Below are positions 1 through 7,940 of a stretch of 35,148 nucleotides of DNA, piece after piece. The stretch is from contig NZ_JAAXLJ010000023.1 of assembly GCF_012641075.1 (NCBI RefSeq), positions 1 to 35,148 of the forward strand, in the 5' to 3' direction. The DNA comes from Secundilactobacillus angelensis (GTDB lineage Bacteria; Bacillota; Bacilli; Lactobacillales; Lactobacillaceae). A program made the position numbers and the translations under genes. The notes under the pieces are model-generated. The model did no database searches. It saw only the letters and a list, made by a program, of their open reading frames with translations, and had not been told where the DNA came from. Numbering within the stretch: position 1 is the first letter of the stretch; every line of letters starts with the position of its first letter.

Positions 1-82
1 CAACGGACTTTAATTGTTCGTCACCGTATAAAAATTGACTACCGGTAACAAACCAGAACTTGTAATCTGGAGTACTTAACAT
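1..82 (-). CDS. araA: L-arabinose isomerase, N-terminal fragment (partial, runs off the window)
   Basis: Only the first 27 codons are present, read leftwards from ATG at 82. The peptide begins [20 protein letters not shown], which I recognise as the conserved start of lactobacillus L-arabinose isomerase (L-arabinose to L-ribulose; the FWFVTGSQ strand is typical of the family). A strong Shine-Dalgarno (AAAAAGGAG) lies 8-9 bases before the ATG. It follows araB by 61 bases on the same strand with no terminator between, so the two are probably co-transcribed as araBA. The catalytic residues lie outside the window. Confidence is high because of the exact family signature and the araB neighbour. 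Confidence 0.88.
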   Translation of the reverse strand, partial: MLSTPDYKFWFVTGSQFLYGDEQLKSV

Positions 83-143
83 AATATAAAATCTCCTTTT
101 TATTAATAACTATTTGGTTAACTAATTTAACAGTGTTTGGCTA

Positions 144-1754
144 CTACTCGATTGCATCGACAGCTGCTAATTCAACGTTGAGGCCTTTCTTGTACTTCTC
201 AATAAATTCATTGCAACCCTCAACACCGGCAGCATTTGGATCTACTGTAGTGCTCTGAGGGTCGACGAAGACACGATTATCCAAGAAGTCAGCTAAACTT
301 TCAGCTTCAGCGTTATTAGCTTTAGCGAAGGTATATAGTCCTAGTACAGCCATGCCCCACGGACCACCTTCACCCGCATTACTCATAACCGTAATCGGTG
401 TGTTCAATGCATCAGCTAATACTTGCTGCCCAATCTCTGGGGTCTTGAACAAACCACCTTGGGCAATGAATACATCGGCTTTAATGTGCTCTTCGTTGGC
501 CAAAATATCATTTCCAATTTTTAGAGGTGCAAATGCAGAATACAGATGTGCCTTCATGAAATTCGGTAAACTAAATTTACTGTTTGGGGTCCGAACAAAC
601 ATTGGCCGACCGGCTGGCATCTTAGTAATATTCTCGCCAGATAAGTAAGCATAGCTTAGTAAGTCGCCGGCATTTTCATCAGCGCGTTTAGTACTATTGA
701 ATAGCGCCCCATATAAGTCGTTGGGTTTTAAGTTAATGCCAATCTCTTTAGCAAATTCGTTGAATAAGCCAACCCAAGCGTTGATATCAGAGGAACAGTT
801 ATTAGTGTGGACCATTGCAACTGGAGCGCCATCCGGTGTCGTCACCATGTCAATATCGCGGTGAACACTGTTCATTGGCTGATCCAAAACAACCATTGAA
901 AAAGCTGAAGTTCCTGCTGAAATGTTCCCTGTCCGTTTACGCACGGCGTTAGTGGAGACCATCCCAGTACCAGCGTCTCCCTCAGGCGGTGCCATTAATG
1001 AACCTGCTTGCAGTGTGCCACTTGGATCAAGCAGTTTTGCGCCAGCTTCGGTCAACTTGCCAGCAGTCTCGCCTGCTTTCCTAATTTGTGGCAAAATGTC
1101 ACTTAAATTCCAGATATATTGCCTAACTGTCTTTAATTGGACAAATTTGTCAATCATATCTTTTGAATAGGTTTGAGTATCATCATCAATCGGAAAGACA
1201 CCCGACGCATCGCCAATACCTAAAACCTTTTCACCAGAAAGCTTCCAGGTCACATAACCAGCTAAACTAGTGATAAAGTTAATGTCTTTGACGTGATCTT
1301 CCTGGTTTAAAATAGCTTGATAGAGATGGGCGATACTCCAACGTTGTGGAATGTTAAAATTGAATAGCTTGGTTAATTCATCTGACGCTTGTTCAGTAAT
1401 GTTATTCCGCCAAGTTCGGAACGGTACCAAAAGGTTGCCATCTTTATCAAACGGCATATAGCCATGCATCATCGCGCTAATCCCAATTGAACCGATATTT
1501 TTAAGTGGAACGCCAAATGTTTTTTGTACATTATCTGCCATTTCCTTAAAACTTGTTTGAATACCTTGCCAAATTTCATTAACTGGATAGGTCCAAATGT
1601 TATTGACCAATTTATTTTCCCAGTTGAAATCACCTGAGGCAACGGTTTGAAAATCATCTGTTACCAAAACAGCTTTAATACGGGTAGACCCAAGCTCTAT
1701 ACCAAGTGCTACCTGTCCGGCAACGATTTTTTCTTTACCATGATTAATATCCAT
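144..1754 (-). CDS. araB: Ribulokinase (FGGY family carbohydrate kinase)
   Basis: A 536-residue FGGY sugar kinase, expected to phosphorylate L-ribulose with ATP in the cytoplasm, one step before L-ribulose-5-phosphate epimerisation. Seen: the N-terminal phosphate loop (LGIELGSTRIKAV), the GISAMMHGY segment of the sugar site, NISAGTSAFSMV in the second actin-like domain, and the AQGGLFKTPEIGQQ motif near the C-terminus. The open frame extends to 1898, but ATG 1754 is preferred: TTCGGAGGA lies just upstream, and the predicted promoter (-10 at 1816-1821) falls inside the longer version. Members of this branch are sometimes labelled xylulokinase; the adjacent araA start and AraR-like boxes favour ribulokinase. 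The true xylulokinase of this window is a different protein at 9522-11030. Confidence 0.88.
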   Translation of the reverse strand: MDINHGKEKIVAGQVALGIELGSTRIKAVLVTDDFQTVASGDFNWENKLVNNIWTYPVNEIWQGIQTSFKEMADNVQKTFGVPLKNIGSIGISAMMHGYMPFDKDGNLLVPFRTWRNNITEQASDELTKLFNFNIPQRWSIAHLYQAILNQEDHVKDINFITSLAGYVTWKLSGEKVLGIGDASGVFPIDDDTQTYSKDMIDKFVQLKTVRQYIWNLSDILPQIRKAGETAGKLTEAGAKLLDPSGTLQAGSLMAPPEGDAGTGMVSTNAVRKRTGNISAGTSAFSMVVLDQPMNSVHRDIDMVTTPDGAPVAMVHTNNCSSDINAWVGLFNEFAKEIGINLKPNDLYGALFNSTKRADENAGDLLSYAYLSGENITKMPAGRPMFVRTPNSKFSLPNFMKAHLYSAFAPLKIGNDILANEEHIKADVFIAQGGLFKTPEIGQQVLADALNTPITVMSNAGEGGPWGMAVLGLYTFAKANNAEAESLADFLDNRVFVDPQSTTVDPNAAGVEGCNEFIEKYKKGLNVELAAVDAIE

Positions 1755-1795
1755 TTCAAATCCTCCGAATGCTTTATTATCTATAAAGCAATTAA

Positions 1796-1809
1796 ATAAA
1801 CCGCTTACA
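1796..1809 (-). promoter_or_regulatory. cre-like catabolite repression site (araB)
   Basis: Minus-strand TGTAAGCGGTTTAT fits about 12 of 14 positions of the CcpA cre consensus. It starts 6 bases after the araB -10 box, around the transcription start, where CcpA blocks transcription. Inferred from consensus only. Confidence 0.6.
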
Positions 1810-1815
1810 GATTTT

Positions 1816-1844
1816 ATTGTATGATATTTATTAGTATAAATCAA
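1816..1844 (-). promoter_or_regulatory. araB promoter
   Basis: Read on the minus strand: -35 TTGATT (1844-1839), 17-base spacer, -10 TACAAT (1821-1816). The start would be near 1809, giving a leader of about 55 bases before ATG 1754. One AraR-like box lies in the spacer and reaches into the -35. Confidence 0.75.
1826..1841. promoter_or_regulatory. AraR-like operator, promoter-proximal box
   Basis: ATTTATTAGTATAAAT is an inverted repeat (6 of 8 arm positions pair) resembling the Bacillus AraR box ATTTGTACGTACAAAT. It lies between the -35 and -10 of araB, where bound repressor would exclude RNA polymerase. Its centre is exactly 30 bp from the second box. Confidence 0.6.
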
Positions 1845-1855
1845 CTCAAATTTAA

Positions 1856-1871
1856 ATTTATACGTATGATT
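1856..1871. promoter_or_regulatory. AraR-like operator, distal box
   Basis: ATTTATACGTATGATT contains the perfect palindrome ATACGTAT and matches the AraR consensus core TACGTA. It lies just upstream of the araB -35. With the box at 1826-1841 it forms a pair on the same helix face (30 bp, about three turns), which suits cooperative repressor binding. Confidence 0.6.
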
Positions 1872-2114
1872 ATAGCTGAAATAATATCGTTGGTCCAAAA
1901 TTTAACAGTCTTGGGCTCTAGAACGTTAATTATTACCTTTAACTTTATATGTGTTCGTCTTTCTTACGACGTTAAGATCACTGCTTCGACTTTAGTTTTT
2001 AAAAAGTTCTGAAAAAGTCTTCAAAAAAATTGAGTCTTCCTCGACATAACATGCTAAATTAGATATTGAAAACAGTTTGTCTGCATTTAAATAAATCTCT
2101 AAGTGGTGAACAAT
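1872..2114. other. AT-rich remainder of the araB / fructokinase intergenic region
   Basis: This is the part of the divergent araB-fructokinase spacer not explained by the araB promoter. It must hold the plus-strand promoter for the fructokinase gene. The best candidate is TTGAGT (2031-2036) with a TGCTAAATT extended -10 nineteen bases later, which is weak. No small gene or stable RNA hairpin is convincing. Confidence 0.3.
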
Positions 2115-3002
2115 ATGTTATTAGGAAGTATCGAAGCTGGCGGAACCAAATTTGTCTGTGCCGTTGGTGACGAAAATTACCAGGTCAAAGAACAAATTCA
2201 ATACCCAACAACGTCGCCGAAGGAAACGATTCAAAAATCAATCGATTTCTTTAAGAATTTTCCTGGCTTACAGGCGATTTCGATAGCCTCGTTTGGTCCA
2301 ATCGAAATTCGGCGGGACAACGCAAAGTACGGTTACGTTACTGACACACCCAAGATTGGTTGGCCTAACACCAACTTTTTAGGAATGCTCAAAGCGGCAC
2401 TGGATCTACCAATCTACTGGACCAGCGACGTCAACGGATCCGTCTATGGTGAATATATTCTGGCACAGTCAGCAAAGAAAACAATCAGTGCACTGACCTA
2501 TTACACCATCGGTACGGGGGTCGGCGCTGGCACCGTCTTAAATGGCAGCTTTATTGGCACTTTGGGCCATCCCGAAGTTGGCCATGTTCGCCTAAAACGC
2601 CATCCAGATGACTTAAATTTTAAGGGCATCTGCCCATATCACGGTGATTGCTTGGAGGGTCTGGTAGCTGGACCAACCTTTGAGGCTCGGACTGGCAAAA
2701 AGGGAAAAGACATCCCACTAACCGATCACGTTTGGGATATCATGGCCTATTACGTGGCTCAAGCTGCCTTGCAAACCACCCTCCACATCCGCCCAGAAAA
2801 AATTGTTTTTGGTGGCGGAGTCGTCAGTGAACCCTTCCTGAAGAAAGTACGTCATGAGTTTGCGGCGCTAATGAACGATTATCAAGACGTTGGCAATTTG
2901 CAGGATTACATTACCATGCCGCTTGCGCCAAACAACGGATCAGCGACCCTCGGTAATTTTGCCTTAGCTTATCGAGAAATGACACAATCAAAAAATAATT
3001 AG
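2115..3002 (+). CDS. scrK: Fructokinase (ROK family, zinc-binding ScrK type)
   Basis: A 295-residue ROK kinase expected to convert fructose to fructose 6-phosphate with ATP in the cytoplasm. It opens MLLGSIEAGGTKFVCAVGD, the standard ScrK start with the EAGGTK phosphate loop. TIGTGVGAG supplies the second nucleotide-binding loop. The H-x(n)-C-PYH-GDC cluster at about residues 163-179 is the ROK zinc site. GTG at 2103 is in frame, but ATG 2115 gives the family start and has GGTGA about 5 bases upstream. The mannitol dehydrogenase gene follows after 15 bases, so the pair probably forms a fructose/mannitol operon: the dehydrogenase interconverts fructose and mannitol and the kinase channels fructose into glycolysis. 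Confidence 0.88.
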   Translation: MLLGSIEAGGTKFVCAVGDENYQVKEQIQYPTTSPKETIQKSIDFFKNFPGLQAISIASFGPIEIRRDNAKYGYVTDTPKIGWPNTNFLGMLKAALDLPIYWTSDVNGSVYGEYILAQSAKKTISALTYYTIGTGVGAGTVLNGSFIGTLGHPEVGHVRLKRHPDDLNFKGICPYHGDCLEGLVAGPTFEARTGKKGKDIPLTDHVWDIMAYYVAQAALQTTLHIRPEKIVFGGGVVSEPFLKKVRHEFAALMNDYQDVGNLQDYITMPLAPNNGSATLGNFALAYREMTQSKNN

Positions 3003-3017
3003 TTAAATGGAGCGATT

Positions 3018-4019
3018 ATGATGAAGAGTCTCGTCTTAACTGGAACAAAGCAAATGGAAATTCAAGATCTCAATCAACCGACACCAAAACCGGATGAAAT
3101 TTTAGTTAACACTAAATACGCAGGCATTTGCGGCACCGACCACGCACTGTACAATGGTTTGCCAGGATCGGCCAACGCCGTACCCCCAATCGTTTTAGGC
3201 CACGAAAACTCAGGTGTCGTTGCGGGAGTTGGTAGCGATGTTGAAGGATTCAAAGTCGGCGATCGAGTCACCGTTGACCCTAACATTTACTGTGGCAAAT
3301 GTTTCTACTGTCGCACTGGTCGTCCAGAACTATGCGATCATTTATCTGCTGTGGGTGTCACTCGTGATGGTGGTCTGGAAGAATACTTCACCGCACCGGC
3401 AGAAGTGGTTTATCACTTGCCTGATACTGTTTCTTTAAAAGCTGGCGCCACAATTGAGCCACTTTCTTGCGCCGTTCACGGTGTGCAACTATTAAAGTTA
3501 ACACCGTATCAAAAGGCGCTGATCATTGGTGACGGCTTCATGGGACAACTGTTCGTCCAAGCCTTACAAGCATATGGTGTCCATCAAGTCGATCTTGCAG
3601 GAATTATCGATGCCAAATTACAGTTAAACAAGGATCGATTTGGCGTTACTAACATTTACAACACCAATCGTGATATGATTCCTAGCGACTATGATGTCGT
3701 TGTTGAAGCTGTTGGGCTGCCACAGACTCAAGAAGAAGCTATTGAAGCGACCCGCAAAGGTGCACAGGTTCTCATGTTTGGTGTCGGTAAACCTGACCAA
3801 CACTTCCAAATGAATACTTACGAAGTGTATCAAAAACAACTGACCATCCAAGGTTCATTTATCAATCCAAATGCCTTTGAAGACGCCATTGCGCTACTAG
3901 CTAGTGGCAAAGTTAACGTTGAACCGTTGATCAGCCACGAGCTTGACCTTGAACAAGTGGCAGATGTACTAGAAGATAAGGTCTCCGATGTTTCGAAAGC
4001 GGTTGTGAAGATTGACTAA
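3018..4019 (+). CDS. mdh: Zinc-dependent mannitol 2-dehydrogenase (MDR family)
   Basis: A 333-residue medium-chain dehydrogenase, expected to reduce fructose to mannitol with NAD(P)H. This reaction regenerates cofactor in heterofermentative lactobacilli and leuconostocs. Seen: catalytic zinc ligands Cys38 (AGICGTDH) and His62-Glu63 (GHEN), a four-cysteine structural zinc loop (Cys92, 95, 98, 106), and the Rossmann turn GDGFMG near residue 172. The text closely resembles the Leuconostoc / L. reuteri mannitol dehydrogenases I remember, including PGSANAVPPIVLGHENSGVV. Two ATGs are in tandem (3018, 3021); GGAG at 3009-3012 serves either, and relatives start at the second. Sorbitol or other polyol activity cannot be excluded from sequence alone. 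A bidirectional terminator follows directly. Confidence 0.85.
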   Translation: MMKSLVLTGTKQMEIQDLNQPTPKPDEILVNTKYAGICGTDHALYNGLPGSANAVPPIVLGHENSGVVAGVGSDVEGFKVGDRVTVDPNIYCGKCFYCRTGRPELCDHLSAVGVTRDGGLEEYFTAPAEVVYHLPDTVSLKAGATIEPLSCAVHGVQLLKLTPYQKALIIGDGFMGQLFVQALQAYGVHQVDLAGIIDAKLQLNKDRFGVTNIYNTNRDMIPSDYDVVVEAVGLPQTQEEAIEATRKGAQVLMFGVGKPDQHFQMNTYEVYQKQLTIQGSFINPNAFEDAIALLASGKVNVEPLISHELDLEQVADVLEDKVSDVSKAVVKID

Positions 4020-4047
4020 GTTACATCACAACTAATAGGATCACAAT

Positions 4048-4091
4048 AAAACAGCTGATAATTTCTGCTCGGAAATTATCAGCTGTTTTTT
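4048..4091. terminator. Bidirectional rho-independent terminator (mdh / oppA)
   Basis: A perfect 18-bp stem (AAAACAGCTGATAATTTC and its complement) with a 6-base loop, flanked by an A-tract on the left and T-tract on the right. It serves the convergent mdh and oppA genes. Confidence 0.93.
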
Positions 4092-4094
4092 AAC

Positions 4095-5720
4095 CTACTT
4101 AAGATAAGTCGTCTTAAAGTTGTAGTTAGCACCCGCTGAATTGTAAATAACGTTCTTGGCATCTCGACTGAAGAGCCATGGTGCAGAGGATTGATACAGT
4201 GGTGTGATACCTTGATCCTTCAACAGAATATTTTGGGCTTTAACCATGTCATCCCAACGTTGTTCTGGCTTGTTTGCATCCGTACTTGAAGAAGCTTTGA
4301 CCAGCTTGTCATACGTACTGTTTGACCAGTCAGAGATGTTACTTGGGTTGTGCGTGGTATAAATGTTCAAGAACGTGATTGGGTCTGAGAAGTCCGCGAA
4401 CCAGTTGGCCATGGTTGCCTGATATTGACGAGAAGCTTGCCGCGACAATACCGTTCGAGCCGGAATGCTGGAAATGGTAACTTTGAGTCCCGGTAATTCC
4501 TTCTCTAAGGCACTTTGAACGTATTCACTCACTTGCTTACCCGACTCGCTATCACCACACATGATGTTGAATTTAGGATTAGTAATCCCCGTCTCCTGCA
4601 GCCCCTGTTGCCACAATGATTTTGCTTTAGCAGGGCCGTACTTTAAGGAAGCAGGTGCAGTGGCGTCTGCTGTAAAATCAGCACCCGTCTTAGGGTTGGT
4701 GGCTAAACCCTTAGAAACAAAACTATTATTAACAAATGAACCGTCACCAAGAACTTTCTTAGTGATCTGTTGGCGATCGATTGCCATGGAAATTGCTTCT
4801 CTAATCTTTAAGTTCTTGAATAATTTCATGTGTTGGTTCAACGCGATGTAGTAAGCACATGATTGTGGCCGTGAAATCAAATTCTTATTGTTCTTGAGGT
4901 TTTTCGCTTGGTCCCCTGTTAACGGTGCACCAATTAATTTCTTTGAATTAAACTGGTTCATCGCCGTTTGACTGTCCTTCACAACTTGATACTTGATAGC
5001 ACTCATCTTCACGGCTTTCTTATCCCAATAATTGTTGTTCTTTGTGAGAGTCCAGGTCGTCCCAGTCCCGTTCCACTTGGTCAACTTGTACGGCCCGTTG
5101 TATACCATCCGGTCGCTTCGAGTCCCATAGTTGTTGCCATACTTATCAACTACCTTTTGATCTTGTGGATAAAAGACGGGGAAGCCAAGCAACAACTTGA
5201 AGTAAGGAATCTGGTGATCCAGATCAATCGTTAATTGATATTTACCCGTGGCTTTGATCCCCAACGTATCCGGAGCCTTTTTACCCTTCGTGATTGCATC
5301 CGCGTTTTTAATGCCACTAAACAGATATGAATACTGTGAAGCGGTCTTAGGATTTATGGTCCGTTGCCAAGAATATACAAAGTCTTTGGCAGTCAAGGGA
5401 TCACCATTACTCCACTTAGTATTCTTCCGAACCTCAATCACATAGTGCCGACCTTGGTTGGACTCAGTCAACTTGGTAGCCAACCCGGCTTCCGGTTTAC
5501 TGTTCTTTCCTAAACGATATAAACCTTCGTTGGTGTTGTTCAGAGCATCAAAGGTTCCCAGGGCTGTGGATTTGGAAAGATCCATCGTTGACAACTCGCT
5601 GTCAGCGGGCATGGTGAAGGTTTCTTTCTTATTCGAACTACTATTTGAACCACAAGCACTGAGCAGTAACGCTAAACTCGCCAAGCTAGCGGTAACCGTC
5701 AATTTTAAATTGAATTTCAT
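4095..5720 (-). CDS. oppA: Oligopeptide ABC transporter substrate-binding lipoprotein, copy 1
   Basis: A 541-residue solute-binding protein of the SBP_bac_5 / OppA family that captures peptides outside the membrane for an Opp-type permease. The N-terminus has a short basic start, a hydrophobic stretch and the lipobox LLLSAC, so Cys23 should be lipidated, followed by a Ser/Asn linker. Family features include the KFVYSWQRTI(N)PKTASQY region and GPYKLTKWN. AGGAGGAAAAACAG precedes ATG 5720. The permease and ATPase genes are not in this window, so it is an orphan receptor here. It is a tandem duplicate of the gene at 6101-7726, with the same length and collinear text; divergence concentrates in the middle-to-C-terminal ligand region (for example CGDSESGKQVSEYVQSALEK versus GSDTDAGKKITEYLQNSFEK). 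Confidence 0.92.
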   Translation of the reverse strand: MKFNLKLTVTASLASLALLLSACGSNSSSNKKETFTMPADSELSTMDLSKSTALGTFDALNNTNEGLYRLGKNSKPEAGLATKLTESNQGRHYVIEVRKNTKWSNGDPLTAKDFVYSWQRTINPKTASQYSYLFSGIKNADAITKGKKAPDTLGIKATGKYQLTIDLDHQIPYFKLLLGFPVFYPQDQKVVDKYGNNYGTRSDRMVYNGPYKLTKWNGTGTTWTLTKNNNYWDKKAVKMSAIKYQVVKDSQTAMNQFNSKKLIGAPLTGDQAKNLKNNKNLISRPQSCAYYIALNQHMKLFKNLKIREAISMAIDRQQITKKVLGDGSFVNNSFVSKGLATNPKTGADFTADATAPASLKYGPAKAKSLWQQGLQETGITNPKFNIMCGDSESGKQVSEYVQSALEKELPGLKVTISSIPARTVLSRQASRQYQATMANWFADFSDPITFLNIYTTHNPSNISDWSNSTYDKLVKASSSTDANKPEQRWDDMVKAQNILLKDQGITPLYQSSAPWLFSRDAKNVIYNSAGANYNFKTTYLK

Positions 5721-5761
5721 CTGTTTTTCCTCCTAAACGACTCAACAAAGGACAACAACGA

Positions 5762-5791
5762 TTACTCATATTTTATCACACTTATGAGTAA
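5762..5791. promoter_or_regulatory. Inverted repeat upstream of oppA copy 1 (putative operator)
   Basis: A perfect 9-bp inverted repeat, TTACTCATA / TATGAGTAA, with a 12-base spacer that reads TTTTATCACACT on the plus strand. Read as the oppA promoter it encloses GATAAAAT, a possible -10. The same structure precedes copy 2, so it is probably a regulator-binding site. The regulator is unknown. Confidence 0.6.
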
Positions 5792-6033
5792 ATACACATG
5801 TTAATTTAATTGTTTTTTAATTTAATCATTTTTAGTTCAACTAGCAGCTCGATTTTAAAGCGATTAAAGACTTATTCAAACACGTTTGGATAGTGCCCGA
5901 CGTTTTTCTTAAAAAGTTTAAAGTTAAAAGCAAATGAGAGAACATTCATGAATATTCATTTTAAATATTCAAAAGCCAACGTAACCTGGTTCATTACCAA
6001 TGCTGACTGCTTAGAATTAAGCAATTATGGCCA
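5792..6033. other. AT-rich spacer between the oppA copies
   Basis: Non-coding stretch between the copy-1 inverted repeat and the copy-2 terminator. I see no open frame with a ribosome site and no strong hairpin. It probably holds upstream promoter sequence of copy 1. Confidence 0.4.
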
Positions 6034-6074
6034 AAATAATCCCCGTCCTGATAAACGTCATCAGAACGGGGATT
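6034..6074 (-). terminator. Rho-independent terminator of oppA copy 2
   Basis: A 15-bp stem (AATCCCCGTTCTGAT on the minus strand, one G-U pair) with a short loop, followed on the minus strand by ATTATTTT. It separates the two oppA copies into independent transcription units. Confidence 0.85.
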
Positions 6075-6100
6075 AAGTTTTAAAATTGATTGGGCCTTAA

Positions 6101-7726
6101 CTACTTCACGTAAGTTGTCTTAAAGTTGTAGTTGGCACCGGCCGAGTTATACACAACATTCTTCACGTTCTGGTTAAACAGCCATGGTGCTGAAGATTGA
6201 TACAGTGGGGTAATCCCCTGATCCTTCAACAGGATGTTTTGGGCCTTGACTAAATCGTCCCAACGTTGCTCTGGCTTGTTAGCATCCGTTGTTGAGGAAG
6301 CCTTAATCAACTGGTCATACGTACTGTTGGACCAATCGGAAATGTTGCTTGGGTTGTTCTTGGTGTAAATGTTCAAGAACGTGATTGGATCTGAGAAGTC
6401 CGCAAACCAGCTAGCAAATGTCACTTGGTAGTTACGTGAAGCTTGCCGAGCCAATTCAGTACGGAACGGAATATTTGAAACGGAAACCTTTAATCCTGGC
6501 AGATTCTTTTCAAAGGAGTTTTGCAGATATTCCGTAATCTTCTTACCAGCATCAGTATCAGAACCTAAAATGGTGAACTTAGGGTTTGTAATCCCAGTCT
6601 CCTTAAGTCCCTGTTGCCATAGTTTTTTCGCTTGAGCTGGATTATATTTCATAGAGGCCGGCGCAGTGGTATCTTCAGTAAAGTCCTTGCCAGTCTTAGG
6701 GTTGGTAGCTAATCCCTTAGAAACAAAGCTATTATTAACAATTGAACCGTCACCAAGAACCTTCTTTGTAATCTGCTGACGATCGATTGCCATGGACATA
6801 GCTTCACGAATTTTCAGGTTCTTGAATAACTTCATGTGCTGGTTCAAAGCAAGGTAGTAGCTGCTGGATTGCGGCCGGGCAATTAAGTCCTTGTTATGCT
6901 TAAGGTTTTTAGCTTGGTTCCCTGTCAATGGCGCACCAATCAGCTTCTTAGAATTATACTGGTTCAAGGCCGTCTGGTTGTCCTTAACGACCTGATACTT
7001 GATAGCACTCATCTTAACGGCTTTTTTATCCCAATAAGTGTTGTTCTTGGTCAGTGTCCAGGTCGTACCAGTCCCGTTCCAATGAGTAAGCTTATACGGT
7101 CCGTTGTAGACCATTCGGTCACTTCTAGTCCCGTAGCCATTGCCGTATTTATCAACGACTTTTTGGTTCTGCGGATAGAATACTGGGAACCCAAGCAACA
7201 GCTTGAAGTAAGGAATTTGATAATCCAGATCTATGGTTAGCTGATACTTACCAGTAGCTTTAATCCCCAAGGTATCAGGGGCTTTTTTACCCTTGGAAAT
7301 GGCATCCGCGTTCTTGATGCCGCTAAACAGGTATGAGTACTGTGACGCGGTCTTAGGATTAACTGTCCGCTGCCAAGAATATACAAAGTCTTTAGCAGTC
7401 ACAGTATCGCCGTTACTCCACTTAGTATTATGACGCAGGTCAATCACGTAATGACGGCCATTATTCGTCTGTGTCATCTTGGTAGCCAATGCCGTTTCAG
7501 GTTTACTATTGTTCCCTAAACGGTATAGCCCTTCATTGGTGTTATTCAACATGTCAAACGTACCTAACGCAGTGGATTTTGACAGATCAATGGTTGATAA
7601 TTCACTGTCGGTTGGCATTGTAAACGTCTGTTTCTTGCTCGAACTACTATTCGAGCCACACGCACTGAGTATTAACGCTAGACTTGCTAGGCTAGCAGTT
7701 ACTGCCCATTTTGGACTGAACTTCAT
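6101..7726 (-). CDS. oppA: Oligopeptide ABC transporter substrate-binding lipoprotein, copy 2
   Basis: A second 541-residue OppA-family receptor, collinear with copy 1 and clearly its paralogue. It starts MKFSPKWAVTASLASLALIL with lipobox LILSAC, a Ser-rich linker, and the same FVYSWQRT and GPYKLT segments. AGGAGGAAAAGGAT precedes ATG 7726. It has its own upstream inverted repeat and its own terminator, so each copy is an independent unit with apparently common regulation. The duplication probably broadened peptide specificity: framework positions are conserved while parts of the presumed ligand-binding lobes differ. No permease genes accompany it. Confidence 0.92.
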   Translation of the reverse strand: MKFSPKWAVTASLASLALILSACGSNSSSSKKQTFTMPTDSELSTIDLSKSTALGTFDMLNNTNEGLYRLGNNSKPETALATKMTQTNNGRHYVIDLRHNTKWSNGDTVTAKDFVYSWQRTVNPKTASQYSYLFSGIKNADAISKGKKAPDTLGIKATGKYQLTIDLDYQIPYFKLLLGFPVFYPQNQKVVDKYGNGYGTRSDRMVYNGPYKLTHWNGTGTTWTLTKNNTYWDKKAVKMSAIKYQVVKDNQTALNQYNSKKLIGAPLTGNQAKNLKHNKDLIARPQSSSYYLALNQHMKLFKNLKIREAMSMAIDRQQITKKVLGDGSIVNNSFVSKGLATNPKTGKDFTEDTTAPASMKYNPAQAKKLWQQGLKETGITNPKFTILGSDTDAGKKITEYLQNSFEKNLPGLKVSVSNIPFRTELARQASRNYQVTFASWFADFSDPITFLNIYTKNNPSNISDWSNSTYDQLIKASSTTDANKPEQRWDDLVKAQNILLKDQGITPLYQSSAPWLFNQNVKNVVYNSAGANYNFKTTYVK

Positions 7727-7766
7727 ATCCTTTTCCTCCTAGACACTCATCAAATCAACAACAACG

Positions 7767-7796
7767 TTACTCATATTTTATCACATTTATGAGTAA
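7767..7796. promoter_or_regulatory. Inverted repeat upstream of oppA copy 2 (putative operator)
   Basis: TTACTCATA / TATGAGTAA with a 12-base spacer TTTTATCACATT, which differs from the copy-1 site at a single spacer base. It lies 40 bases before the ATG, as in copy 1. Conservation across non-coding DNA points to function, unless the duplication is very recent. Confidence 0.6.
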
Positions 7797-7884
7797 ATAC
7801 ACATATTTATTTAATGTCTGCTTAATTGTTATACTTATTATCAGATGTGTGAGATACCGCTAAGCACCTAAAGATCAGTATTAC

Positions 7885-7914
7885 TTGTATCAACCATCAA
7901 TTTTCTGTTATGCT
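7885..7914 (+). promoter_or_regulatory. Promoter of the C39-like peptidase gene
   Basis: -35 TTGTAT (7885-7890), 18-base spacer, -10 TATGCT (7909-7914). The start would lie about 20 bases before the ATG, which has AGGAAAGG upstream. Confidence 0.55.
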
Positions 7915-7940
7915 CATAGAAAAGGAAAGGTTGCAAATAA

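Noticed and set aside
1755-1898. Longer N-terminus of AraB starting at 1898
   Set aside because: It would cover the promoter, the operator boxes and the Shine-Dalgarno of ATG 1754, and it is not sugar-kinase-like.
2067-2082. cre-like TGAAAACAGTTTGT before the fructokinase gene
   Set aside because: The central CG is missing and several other positions disagree; too weak to report as a site.
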